Made by a program: the position numbers and the translations under genes. The notes under the pieces are model-generated. The model ran no database searches and was not told where the DNA came from. It saw nothing but the letters and a program-made list of their open reading frames with translations. From Emergomyces orientalis (taxonomy: Eukaryota; Ascomycota; Eurotiomycetes; Onygenales; Ajellomycetaceae), in the NCBI GenBank assembly GCA_002110485.1, contig MOWL01000001.1:1612001-1676000 (forward strand): a stretch of 64,000 nucleotides of DNA. The letters are read 5' to 3'. This document shows, piece after piece, positions 1 to 12,219 of this stretch; within the stretch, counting starts at the first letter, position 1, and each line of letters begins with the position of its first letter.

Positions 1-3
1 ATC

Positions 4-160
4 GTGATGGCCACGGATGCCTGTCTTGAAGAATGGGGTGGAACGCTCAGCCAACGGGATAAATTGAATGGAAAGCTACACCCTTGCCGATATGAGAGCG
101 GAATCTGGAGCCCCGCCGAAGCAAAATATGATGCAGGAAAGCGAGAATGCGCCCGCCGAA
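4..160 (+). mobile_element. Fragment of LTR-retrotransposon RNase H domain (Ty3/gypsy-like)
   Basis: The translation begins TDACLEEWGGTLSQ and continues through RYESGIWSPAEAKYDAGKREC. This is the pattern seen at the start of the RNase H-like domain of fungal gypsy-type polyproteins: an Asp in TDA.., then a G..L.Q strand, then the RYES-GxWxxAExxYDxxKREC block. Similarity fades after about position 150, and the frame then enters unrelated AT-rich DNA, so this is a truncated relic whose upstream part lies outside the window. No protease, integrase or LTR was recognised. The assignment rests on motif recognition only. Confidence 0.6.
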
Positions 161-1950
161 TAGCCGCAGCCATCAGCCAATCATGTTTTCCCGGCCCCGG
201 GCCGTCAAAAGATTGACCAATCACGATCGCGCTGTTGCCAATTTGCCGCATCTTGCCACTGTCACCGTGTTGATCACATTCTGCTTACTTGTTTCTCTGT
301 TTTCTCTTGTTCTTGCTTGTCTTTCTTTTCTCTGCTGTTCACTTTTTCTTTCTCTTTTCTATATTCTTTTATTGATTGTCTTTCATTTTCTTGATTCTTG
401 ATTGATTCTTTCCTGCAATTCCTTGTTTTCATTCATTCGGATCGCATTCTTACTTGCCGGGTCGGCAAGCTATAGGGGGGGGAGATGTGTGGTGGGGAAT
501 CTCGGCGTGGTATTACTTTTCGCCGAGACCGCCTCATATATTTGTTTGGCATGGCTGCCTCATATTCCCATTATCCTTTGACACACGTGTGGATTCGGCG
601 AAGATTGATTGTACGCAGAGCAGTGAGATTGCTCCTTTTTGATTGTGTGATTTGATATGTGATTGATTGCTTGTTCTTCTTCTATATTTGAATCTCCTAC
701 GTGTTCTTTTGTATTGCTATTTGGATAGCTCGTTGAATAGAATATTGTATACACGGCGAACTTACCAACCTCCTTACGATCCCGCTGCTCCTGCCCACGT
801 GCCGCCAAAAGCGCACAACCCCTTATTCCACTTCAGTAGGCATATCTTGCTCATATTCATGCTCAATTTCATATTCATCTGCAGATGTATTCATCACCCC
901 TGCAGCTCTTGTCCTTGAAGGCATCATTTTACCCTCTCTTCAATCAATTTTTTTCTGTGATTGAGATTCTCTTGATCTCTCATCAGAACTCTGTTTTCTT
1001 CACAATCAAAGCTCTCTTGATTTCTTGTCAGAATTCAGCAGTTAATATAGAAGATGCCACTTCTTTCTCTGTGATCAAGACTTTCAAAACAGTCATCTTA
1101 CATCAGATTTCTAGTGTTTTCCCATGATCAAAGCTTTCAAACAGTTGCTTTACATCAGGTTCCAGTAGTTGATATAGAAGATGCCACTTCTTTCTCTGCA
1201 ATCAAAGCTTTTCTTGCCTCTCATCAGAATCCAGCAGTTGTGTAATGCACTTACTACCATGGTACATATCACTCACCTTATTTTCTCATCTTTATACTTA
1301 GTACCATGGTATCTCATTTCTCTGTATATATATATATCTCTTTATTACCCACTTCATTTCTATTCCTCTCTTCCTTTTCTCAGCGATTAGCTATTATTTA
1401 TACTATATCTATATATATATGCTATTTATATCACTCTTCACACTATCTTCTCTCATCCTCACAAGTTGATATAGAAGATGCCACTTCTTTCTCCATAATC
1501 AAAGCTTTTAAAACAGTCACTTTTCGTCAGAATCCTTCTGCGGTTCAGTGATGCAGTCTGTGAGATGTTTTATATCTCAGATAAATGAAAAAGTAGTGCT
1601 TTGCAGAAGATTCATATTTAAAAAAAAACAAGCAATCCGGGTCATAACCTGTTGGACATCTGAGTGGTTGTATTGGCAGCTATCTACTGGGGACTGTATG
1701 CTGTGTGCGGGGCGCTAGTCCGTACTAGGAAGCCCACGGCTCCCACATAAAGTTACATAAGTTAGCCTCGGCTCGCGGTTGATGTGCTACCCCAGGTTTT
1801 GATTGCCAGCCGACTCTCTTCGGGATGGAGCTCCGAACTTGTTGTCTGCATTATATAGGAAGGCATTTACCTGGAGCTGGCTGATCATATGGATTGATAA
1901 ATACAAGACTCTCCAACGCCGGTGTCGTTTCCTTTTTCTCTCCTTAAAAA
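161..1950. other. AT-rich intergenic DNA downstream of the retroelement scrap
   Basis: This stretch is pyrimidine-rich and AT-rich (long T/C runs at about 240-420), with no reading frame that looks coding. It holds the degenerate repeat array described separately at about 957-1540. The last 300 bp upstream of the phosphotransferase start should contain that gene's promoter, but I see no clear TATA box. Confidence 0.6.
957..1545 (+). repeat. Degenerate array of about 45-bp units with a recurring 24-bp spacer block
   Basis: Six diverged units share a core like atcaaagctttc...catcagaatccag. They begin near 957, 1002, 1071, 1123, 1198 and 1496. Three of them (1071, 1198, 1496) are preceded by a nearly identical block, gtt(g/a)atatagaagatgccac followed by ttctttctc, at 1041, 1168 and 1465. 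The last two units are separated by about 260 bp of unrelated AT-rich sequence. In the forward frame the best copies translate as IEDATSFSxIKxFKTV. The units are not all in one frame and contain stops, so this is either a minisatellite or a decayed repetitive coding segment. Confidence 0.7.
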
Positions 1951-3192
1951 ATGGCTGGTGTTGTCCGGCAACCTATCGATGTGCCCTCCCTGGAGCGGTA
2001 TCTCAATCAGCATGTCCCGGCCATAAAAACGCCCTTGGATTTGAAACAAGTATGAAAGGCAATATGAGCTTGTGCCATTTTAAAAATATTGAATGTTGCT
2101 AATATGCACTTTGGGAATTTCTAGTTCGGATTCGGTCAATCGAACCCAACCTACCTTCTCACAGCTGCTGATGGGCAAAAACATGTGCTACGGAAGAAAC
2201 CACCAGGAAAGCTACTTTCAAAGACAGCACACCGGGTAGAGCGGGAGTACCAGATCATTCATGCACTCGAGCAGACAGATGTACCAGTTCCCCGGGCCGT
2301 CTGTCTGTGCGAGGATGACAGCGTTATCGGCACAACTTTCTACATCATGGAATTCCTAGACGGACGGATGTTTACCGACCCCACCATGCCAGGAGTTAGC
2401 CCACGGGAGCGAACCGAATTGTATAGCCACCACTCAATCATACATACACATATACATGCAATTATATGCTAACATGAAAACCACGTACATAGATGGAAAG
2501 ATGCAGCTCGCACTCTTGCCAAATTCCACCGCGTGGACCCGAAATCAATCAGCATGGAAAAGTTCGGACGACCCGCTGGGTTCTACGACCGCCAAATAAG
2601 CACTTTCTCCATCATCTCCAAAACCCAAGCCAAGGCTGTCGATGTTGACACCAAGATCCCCGTCGGCGACATTCCGCACTTCAACGACATGGTGCACTTC
2701 TTCTCCAACAAAGCCACCCAGCCCCAGGACCGCGCCACTTTCGTCCATGGCGACTACAAAATTGACAACATGGTCTTCCACAAGACTGAGAACCGCGTCA
2801 TCGGGGTCCTGGACTGGGAAATGGCCACTATCGGCCACCCGCTCTCGGACCTCTCTAACCTAACCAGCCCGTACGTGCATATCGGCGGCTCACCAGATAA
2901 CTCCCCTTTCTCTCCCGACACTGTCCCTGGCCTACCGACGCGCGATGATGTGACGAGATGGTACAGCGAGGTTGCGGGGTGGGATCCTCGCCCGGAGTTA
3001 GCGTGGGGTGACGCTTTTCATGGATTCAGGGGCTCGGTGATCATGCAGGGCATTGCGGCGCGGTATGCGCTGAGACAAGCGAGCAGTGCGCGGGCAAGTG
3101 AATATGCGAAGCAAATGAAACCTTTTGCCTTAGTGACGTGGGAAAAGGTAAAGAAAATGAAGGAGGAGGCGGATCGGAGGGCGAGGCTTTAA
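1951..3192 (+). CDS. APH-family phosphotransferase (ACAD10/11 N-domain-like)
   Basis: Spliced gene of 364 aa with exons 1951-2049, 2125-2420 and 2493-3192. Introns are gtatga...ctag and gtatag...atag, and the second has a gctaac branch site. The family has a protein-kinase-like fold that transfers phosphate from ATP to small molecules; in animals a related domain is fused to acyl-CoA dehydrogenase (ACAD10/ACAD11). Visible motifs are the glycine-containing N-lobe with FGFGQSNPTYLL, the invariant Lys in HVLRKK, the catalytic loop FVHGDYKIDNMVF (Asp plus Asn) and the metal-binding VLDWEMATIGHP. No dehydrogenase domain follows, so this is the stand-alone fungal form. Its substrate is not known from sequence. 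The start is the first ATG in frame with exon 1. Confidence 0.9.
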
Positions 3193-6100
3193 CTTGCCTT
3201 TTATTTAATCATTAACCCTAAGCTGATCCCTGCCGAAGCTCTCCCATCGTTCACCCTTTCGCTAGTGAAACGCAAGCAAAGATGCTGCGCCTTTGTTTGT
3301 CTATATATTCCGGCCCTTTTCGGCCTCTTTTTTTTTTTCCTTTTGCATCTCCTATTTTGTTTTCCTTGCCAATTCGTCCTTGTAGAAACTCCCTGTCGAG
3401 CACCATTGAACTTAGATAGACAACCTATATTTTTCTTCTTTTTTCTTCAAGTTTGATAGACTCAGACATACAGGAGACCCCTAGGGGCGAATCAGAAAGG
3501 AGAATATTTCATCCCGGTATCAGTTTGAAAATAAAGTTCCCCCCTATATTTTGGTTACTTCCCAATAACATGGATCGGCAAATATCACCTTGCCTTGAGA
3601 CCTTCGAGATCAATAATATCCATCCATCCAGACATTTAGAAAGCTGAAAGAAAAAGAAAAGAACCAAAAGATCTAACAGTTAGAATTTAACAAGAGCTGG
3701 ATATTAGTCTTAGTTGGGGGGGATGATCTTAATCAATATGATAGCGGCTTTCAAGAAAAATCTGCCTCGAGTCAGCCAACTTATATCTACATAGGTGGTC
3801 TAACTTGACTAAGGGAGAGAATTTTGGTTCATTCTACATTTCTCTTGTTCATTTTCACAAAACAATCCGCGTTGTCAATCGGAACGGTAGAGTAAAAGGA
3901 GGAGGAGACATAAAGCAAATTGAGAGATGCTGCGAGGTTCAACATCTTTAAAGTTATACCTCTAGCTATGTACCTAAGTACGCATGTAGTAAACAGGGGG
4001 TAGGGGTAAGAGATGAAGGTGTCATGGTGTGATTGGTGTCCAAGCGCCTTCTGCAAACTGTATATCTGCTTCTTTTCCCCGTGGAACAACGGCACATATT
4101 GGTTTTTGGTTTTGGCAATTGCTAGATTGAAGGCACTGGGAGGAGAAATGCTCTCCATGGTATCCTTCGTCAATCTCGATTACATTTCCAGCAGCAATTC
4201 CATATAGATTCTCCTGCCAGAGCCCAATATCAAGTGAAAATACATATCAACGTTCATACCAGGTCAATTACACAGTAATATCGCTTTCCATTCTCTTCAA
4301 AGAGAGTGAAAACACCTTCTCATCGTCCGACCCAAGCCTGGGAGGAACTGAATAACTTAGTATGATTTGTTACAGACTTCGCGTCTTGGCTATTGCCTAT
4401 CAAATCAACTTTCCAGCAGCTCCGTAAATGATCGGACAGTGCCTATTTTTCAGCTTTGTGTTTCCAAAAAAAAAAAAAAAAAATATGAGGTAATCGAGAA
4501 TTAGCATTTTCGCAGTGGGTGCCTCAATATCGCAGAATGCCGCAAAGGAATCCGTGAAGAAATTTCGTCAGACCATACGAGTGATCTTTAAACATATATG
4601 CTATGGGTGGTCAATTGGCGTATGAGTCGTGTTGGTTTGGCTCGGCCGCTAGAGATTTATCAGAAATCCTTCCAGAACGAACAGCAAATGTTCCAGAAAA
4701 GTGGGATAATTGTAAGAAACCCGAAAGTTTATCTCACGCTGACCGGTGAGTTACCGCCCCAGCCGATGTGCGTCTCCATCCAAGCTGGCAGCAAACAGCA
4801 AACTCCGTCCGGAGTCCGCGCGCCCCAGAATTTTATATTTTTATATTATTTTTTAAAGGTTAATGAACGAAATGCACCCAAGCAAGTTTTACTGCTAACC
4901 ACCGCTACCGAGTGACAGGGAGCGACAGGGAGTGTTGGAACGCGAAACCGAGAAAGGGGCCGCTCAGCCGCATGTGTGAGAGGACAAGTAAATTGATGTG
5001 CATCCCCTCGTGTCCAGACACAAACTGGTCCAGATGGCTTCTGCACGTTTGGCAGCCATTGGCTCGTGCCCGTATTTTTGGTATTCCCAAGTCCTTGGGG
5101 GGCTTTTTACCCCCCTCACCTCCCCGCTCGCCCTCAAATCGCGCACCCGTCCGCCGATGAACGGCCGGCAGGATGGAACCTGATCATGCGCATAGCCATG
5201 GGTCCAGAAGGTCTCTACTGCGGATATATATGACGAGCAAGTCGTAGTCCGTCACAATTCGGGATAGATCCATTTGATGCCCGTAGTTTAGTCAGCCAAA
5301 GCCTGGGTCGATATTTCTCGTATTTGTGGTAGTTGTTGCGTTCTTTTGCTGGCGTCCAAGGATGCCCCCGATGGACCCAGAACGCGGATTGACGATGATT
5401 GATGAGGTGGCATTGATCTCATCCGCGGGATGATGCCATCATGCCAGTTTCCCTAATTTCCATGCCCAATAATAATTATCTGTGGCGGCTCTGGGTGAAT
5501 GATCCACATAGGATATCTCTTTGAAACATAAATCTTCCCTTTTTCCACAGGTGGCCGTTTCCTTTTCTGCCATAAATTGAAATTTTGAGCAATTGAGCTT
5601 CAAGCCCGCTTGAATTTTTCAACAATTCTGTAACGATTGGTATTCATTTTATTAGAGGAGCTGGGCGAATGGGGATTTTCATGAAATCGCGAACCCAAAA
5701 CATCCATATCATAACACGACTGGCAGCGCCATAGTTAAATAATTGGGATAGAGGCTGGGCTAGATTCGAGCCCGCAACTATGCAATGTTGGTGGGTCTGC
5801 AAATTTGCTTTGTTCTCGAATCAAATTTCTTCTTTCTTTTCTCTTTCGATTTTGCCCAAGATGGACAAGTTACATCGCACAATTCCCTCATAATTGATGC
5901 TGATGCTTGTTCGGTTTTTGATAACAACGAGCTATTCCGAAGAGAGAAATAGATAGCAGGGCTTAAAGGGTAAAAAAAATCATATATAAAATGAAGTGCT
6001 TAAAGTTGGCATCTTTTCGTCTAATAAAAACGGGTCCGGGAAAATCATGTCGATCCAAAAAAAGGAATTTCGTCTGTTGGGATCAGGTTTGCAAAATAAA

Positions 6101-8930
6101 AAGAAGTCCAAATACAGAGTGCCTGAGGCGGCTTGTTTAAGGGAACAATGGAGTAATGATAAATACAATGTCAGAACACAATGGCAGTGTATCATTTGTT
6201 CTGGGGCTTCGTTGGAAAAAAAGAAAAGGGAAAAAAGCACGTTCTTCAGTTTGACGGCAGGATCGCTGTGGCGTCGCTTTGTTAAACGAATTTTCGAAAC
6301 GGGCGCCGAATGTTTGTGCATCAGAGGAAACCATGAAAATCAAATGTTTATGCATCTTTATTATTTCCCAAAGGCGTTCATGTAAAACAAGCCAGCATCA
6401 TTGCTAACGAAGGATTCCTAGAACCTTCGTTTTGATTCTCCAATTACTTTTTGGTATTTATTATTTTTTTGGCCCGGAACCACCCGCTACGCCTTCAACC
6501 CGTGTAAATCCTTCAAACTTGCTCCTAGCCTCCCAGCTAGAGGCAAGTCCCCCGTTTCCTTTTCCACTTGGATCCCTGTAGCGGAAATCCCGCTGGGTTA
6601 GTGTTTGTTACAATAATGGCCCCATTTTTATGGAGCCAGAGATAGCCCTACAGAATAATAATGTCAACCACACAGGCTTCGCCAATTTAGCGTAGAATGC
6701 CAGATCGGCGCTCGCTCACAACTCAACACCGCTCTTAATAATGGGATGACTCAGCGTGGATATTTTCAGAGTTTGAAAGGTGAGGGGTTTTGTACGTGTT
6801 TTTTATATTATCGCGGAGAGGTTATTGTGTGTGCGAATTCCGATAAATTTCGCCGCATATAATGGCACAACAGGAGCCGCATTTAAAAAGGGGGGAAGGG
6901 GGGGGGGGGGTGGCGCAGGCGTTCGCGAAAACTGGCCGCAGCCAAAAAAAATATAGATATATATCCTTACCTCCCGTCTTCCATAGCTGCATAGGAGGAG
7001 ATGATCATTCGGAAAATAATATTGGTGGGGAGCTGTTTCACACTAAGGGGCCATCTGAAATATGTGCTGGGAATACTCGGTATCTTCGGTCTGATATTTA
7101 TGATTCTTGTCAAGGCCAGTGGCCAGCAATCATGGGCAGCGAATAACCCCCGCCCATCTTGGGCAGCAGCTGCATTTTGCAGCTGGCCGCGCAGCCGAAT
7201 GAACACCTGGGTAGTGGACCCAGCGGCGGCCAGCTGCGTTTTGTTCCGACGCTCCCCATTATCTCAATCTTCATCGTTTCCCGCATCTGTGGAAGGTAGA
7301 CATACACTGAGTAGATCAATATTATTGTTTTTCTTCGAGAGTAGGGCAATTTGACATCATACCAATCCCCCTAGCCTAATTTTGTTCGTTTTAAAACCCT
7401 GTTGCTGGCGACCAAATAAGCACCACCTGGTGCTGTCGGGCTGCCTTTGGCTGAAAAAGAAAGTCACTGTCGTCGTTGCTGCTGTCCAAGGGGGCCAAGG
7501 AAGTTTTTGGCGGAAGACTGCGACCGTAGGCTTATGTCCATCTTTAGCTTAGATGTTTGTACGGAGTAGGGGAGCTGAAAAGATGAAGTAAATACTATTG
7601 AGAAATGTTGACACGCCGTTGGATACCGGGAATCGGCATCCTTCTTATATTTTGTGGTTTCTTTTCTTTTCTTTTCTTTTTCTTTTTTTCTTCTTTTTTT
7701 TTTTGATTCTGTTCCTTTCTTTAGACCGACCCCCTTTTAATAATTTGTTTTGCCTGAAGACGCAACTAAATATCCCTGATCTTAATAAAGTGGGTGTTGT
7801 CAGCCGACAGGTGAGGCTCTGCATTAGAGTGCGCCCGCTAGCGACGGCGAAGTTCTTCCCGCGTGTCATTGCAGCGCCCCCAACCCACCCTCGATCACCA
7901 CAGAGAACAAAATATACGAGCACCACCACCACGCACCACCACGACAGTTCCCCAGTTCCCCTCGAAATACAGGTTTCTGTCTATCCCTTGGTACCCAATC
8001 TATTCCCTCTCTTATTCTTTCTCCGGGCCTATCCATATCCGCCTCCATCTCCTCTCCTCCCGCCCCTCCCCTGGCCCTATGTATCTATCTATCCACGCCT
8101 GAACTACCTCCTTCTCCTCCTTTCGCAATCCACCCCACGAATCCTGTAACAAGCCTCTATCAAACCCATTCGATCCTAGCAATAAAACGTCGTGGCATCG
8201 CCATGCTAGTCTGTGCATCGTTCGACCGTTGCGTGGCAGCTTGACCCCCCTCCGCCTAACCTCAGCCTCTATCCTCCTCAGCTCGACTGGGGACGGCATA
8301 CAGCTCAAACTCTCTGTATCTTCATGACCTCGAAACCCTACTCTTTCGACGGAGGTACGATCTAGATTCCGCGTTCCTTGCCTTTGCTTCCTGAAACTGC
8401 CTGTCCTGTTCCGTGCTACATCAGCGGTATCCGCGACACCAAAATTGCCCGATCTGCCTCTCCTGGGCACGTGGTTGCTTCAATCGTTCTCCGACTTCCC
8501 CCCCAACCTACTCCGTCCCGGCCATGTACTCGTTTGCTCATATATTTGTTCTCCCTTGTTTCTCGTGCATTGTCGACATGATCCGCCATGATCCGCAGCT
8601 GAATTTCCCTTTCATATTTTGTTGTTTTCACTCATTGTATATGTTTATGTTGTAATGCTGCGCTCTCTTCTATTCGCGACTCGTACTGACCTTTGCCTGA
8701 AACCTAGTGCTGAATAGCTGGTTATTCACCATCATCGATCCTATTTCTATCGCACCACAGCATTTAACCGCGCTCTAGACTCTTGAAGATTTACTCGATA
8801 ATAATACAGTCTCTAAGTGCGTAAATTCGAGCACAATAATTTGGCTAATTTGGGAGGAAAACTTGCGACGGAGAGGGTTCTGATAATTGTTATTTCCGAT
8901 CTATAACAGTACATATTAAAAGAACCTCTA
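3193..8930. other. Long spacer and leader between phosphotransferase and C2H2 gene
   Basis: This is 5.7 kb without a convincing coding region on either strand; the open frames are short and of random composition. It contains an 18-A run (4466-4483), a G-rich run (6897-6911), one TACGGAGTA word (7560-7568), a T-rich polypyrimidine tract (about 7660-7705) and a C/T-rich stretch (about 7920-8150). The last kilobase, rich in CT and with several short upstream ATGs, probably contains the promoter and 5' leader of the zinc-finger gene at 8931. Confidence 0.55.
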
Positions 8931-10761
8931 ATGTTTTCTAATGTGTCTGGGGAAACCACCACTATGACGATGATGAGCGACATTTACGATTCTGATGATG
9001 CCTGCAATGCTTCCCCTCGTCTCCAACCCTCAAAAGTCGACTACAGACCACCCCGCGTCACACCTCCGCCTTTTTTACAAGAGCCAGACTCCCCGGGCAA
9101 GCGAAGTCCCGGGGGACGTGATCGTAAAGATCCTCGTCGGCGGCGCAAGAAAATCCAACCAGCACACAGCGATGTAGCAATTCTCAGATCCTTAGCCGAC
9201 CCACAACTTGCCTATGAGCTTGGACAGAAACCTCTACCAACCGACTCATCGCCTGAATCTAGTAGCCCCGATGACTACCGCGCTGTGGACGAGACGGGAA
9301 GGGGCCAGGATACTTCGATGCCAGATATTCTTACTTCATGTGCACGACAGACAGCCCAACATGCCTTGGATTTAATTATTGCGGATAACACGCCAGCTGA
9401 GCTTCAGAGATCATGCTCCAAAATAGAGAGGACGTTTGGTGAAGAGCTACGGGCACCGTCGCGGCCGCCAAATTTCCTAGAGCCCCAGGCGCCTCCCCAA
9501 CATCTACAGTGCCCCATGATTTCCTCTCCGGTAGATAAGGATATTGGGAACTGCCCTCTACTCAAAAAGCTACCGAGATCGATACCGGAATCGCAGCCGC
9601 GTATGCGCGTGAAAGAATCTGTGGCTACTTCTCCTACACTAAGAAAATATACGATATCCACGTCAGATTGCGCTGCGGGCGAAACACTCCCCGCATTACA
9701 ATCTCGACCTGAATCTACCTCCGCTAAATCACCTGAAAACAGTCAAAATCTCCCGTCCTTAGGAGATGCATTGGGGGGCCGCCTCGGCCCAATAGACGGC
9801 GTTCCGCAGCGGATATATTTACCTGGAACGGCACCACCCCCCTCCCAACCACGAAATATGCAAGAACCACCGCCTCGTCGTCATTCTGAACAGTACATCC
9901 CACCAACTCTCACCTCAGCAGCATCGTCATTTCTCTCCCCAGAGAGCTCTAGAGACATGTCTGCTAGTTTATCACCAGTGGCTTGTCCACCCCACCAGTC
10001 GTATTGGCAACAGACTGCTGATAAGGGGCCGTCCTATTCACATTCTCCAGGAGACCACGGCTCACAATTCACCAGTAGTCCGAGTACTGGTTATCCAACA
10101 CCAATAGAGCTTGGAAAGAGTGGTGCCTATGACTCTCCCCCCATTCACCCAAGCGGCCACGCATCATCGAGTGGACCGCTTAATTCGTCTGGCTTTAAAT
10201 GCAACTATCCGGATTGTAAATCTGAACCGTTCCAAACGCAATACCTTCTCAAGTACGTACCTTTCTGAAAATACAGTTTTCGTTAAATTCAAAAACAAGT
10301 GGGCCGGGGTGCCAGGCGGCGGGAAGCAGGTCGTGCTGACATTTCAACCCACAGCTCCCACGCAAATGTACACTCACAAAATCGTCCATACTACTGCCCG
10401 GTAAAAAGCTGTCCGCGCGCCGAAGGCGGCAAGGGTTTCAAGCGCAAAAACGAAATGAAACGTCATGGCCTTGTCCATGACTCGCCGGGCTATGTATGCC
10501 CATTCTGCCCAGATCAGCAGCACACCTATCCGCGTCCAGACAATCTACAGAGGTAAAACTAACCCATGCCCAACCCCTCTCAAGTCCCAATAGAGCACAC
10601 AGAGCGAAAAGCCAAAACCATACCCTAACTCGATCACTCATAGACACGTCCGGGTACATCATGTCGATAAAGACCGCGAAGACCCCGAACTTAGACGAGT
10701 CCTTGCTCAACGACCGGAAGGCGGTATGCGCGGCAGACGACGACGAAACGGAGTTCTTTAA
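8931..10761 (+). CDS. C2H2 zinc-finger transcription factor, three fingers
   Basis: Spliced gene of 545 aa with exons 8931-10252, 10355-10552 and 10644-10761. Residues 1-420 are low complexity and rich in Ser, Pro and Gln, as in many fungal regulators. They include a basic RRRRKK patch near residue 60 that could act as a nuclear signal. Three C2H2 fingers follow: C424/C429/H443/H447, C455/C460/H478/H482 and C489/C492/H508/H512. The fingers end in the TYPRPDNLQRHVRVHH block, then an acidic/basic tail (DKDREDPELRRVLAQRP, RGRRRR) typical of a family of fungal C2H2 proteins. Introns split fingers 1 and 3. The role is inferred as a nuclear DNA-binding regulator; the target is unknown. An in-frame ATG at 8964 is an alternative start. 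Confidence 0.9.
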
Positions 10762-12219
10762 CATCTTAAACAGCTTTTCTCGTTTTTCGTCCATTCTTAC
10801 GATTCTTAGCCGCTTCTCTCACGATTCTCCTATTACCACTGCTGTTCCCCGAGTTTTTATTCCCTTCTTGTTGGTTTGCCTTTGTCATGACAGAAAACCT
10901 TCATCGAGCATATTCATTTTACTTTTATTTTTCCTTTTACTCAGCTTGCTACTTCCTTCCCATCCTGATTCTCCTCAGCCAGCATGCGCTTTATTTTCCT
11001 ATTTCCATATGTTGCAAATTCGTGCACAAAAATTCTTTGATCCCCTCTTACTTTTCTTCCCTTTATTTTTTTCTTTCATTCGTATTTATATTTTTATATT
11101 CTCTTATATTTTTTATATTTACATTCGCTGTCCAAGATTCGTTATACACATATGGCGGGAGGGAGAAAGAGGGGCGCAAACGGGTGTTTCTTGTCATTTA
11201 TTTCATTTCAGTTATTTTATTTTTGCTTCTTCTCAGGTTTCGCGGTACATAAGTTACGTCGCTTATATTCTTAACTTTATATTTTCTATAGTTTTTATAC
11301 GTGGGGCGTGTGATTTTTGCTGATACTTTTTTACCTGTTACTCTTTACATTTTGTGTCAGACGAATGATTTAACACGTTACGACCGTACCTATTTTCACT
11401 GTACAAGCCCCCCCCCTTGGGAAGACCAGCGCAGATGATGACTTGACGGAACTGCTTGTTTGACATTTGATTTATCACGACTCTGATTCCCCCTGTTGCT
11501 TTTATTTCTCTTCTTCTTTTCTTCTTCCTTCTTTCGTCTTATTGCTTGAAAAGCCTTGCTTTCCGCTTTTCATTTTTTATTCTTATTCTTATTGAATTCT
11601 TGATTCTTCTGTTCAATCCTTTCTTGCCATTCTATATCTTACCTTTTCTTACTTCAATTCTTATCATTTACATATATATACATATTATTATATATTGCTT
11701 AAACTTGCCTATTACTGATGGGTTTACTATTATTTTTTATAATGTTTGGTGTTTTTCTTACTGGGTTTTACGTGTTCTGACTGACTTTTTTTTAACGTTT
11801 CATGGGCGCATATTGCCAGGGTGGCGTGGGCCAGACGAGGGATGAGGATACAGATGAAAATGAGGATGGCGAATTTGGGAAAAATATCAGGGATTTCCGA
11901 GACGAATAGGCTCTGTGGGCTGATATATGTGTTTCGGATTGGATTTCTATGTTTTCATGCCGTTATCTTAAGTAAACGGGGGCCTATATCTTTTTAAAGT
12001 CGGGGCAGCATTGCTATTCTATCGGGTGGATACTGATGAAATAAAAATAAAAAGGTAACCGAAACCTCAGGGGATATTTCTGGGCAAAATGAAATTTGTT
12101 GTGTGAAAAATATAGCGAAAAATGGGTATCATCGTGGAAGAAGTATATTTCGCTTGGTCGCGTATGGAGGAGAACAAGGTAAGTATAGGTTATCTTGAAC
12201 TGGGAATACGGCGTTGACA
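10762..12219. other. Convergent 3' spacer between C2H2 and cystinosin-like genes
   Basis: Very T-rich on the + strand (about 10850-11760). The open frames here are of low complexity (Phe/Leu/Ile-rich) and are not credible proteins. The segment probably holds the 3' UTRs of the two convergent genes. A short C run occurs at 11408-11417. Confidence 0.6.

Noticed and set aside
5755..5790. A gggct...agccc stem with ttcga resembling a tRNA T-arm.
   Set aside because: The loop does not align with the TTCGANT consensus, and no acceptor, D or anticodon arm could be found around it.
7598..8149. A 183-codon open frame (+) upstream of the C2H2 gene.
   Set aside because: Phe/Leu/Pro-rich because of the pyrimidine tract, not a credible protein.
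10496..11323. A 275-codon open frame (+) overlapping the end of the C2H2 gene.
   Set aside because: Overlaps real exon 3 in another frame and then runs through T-rich 3' DNA, giving Phe/Ile/Ser-rich sequence.
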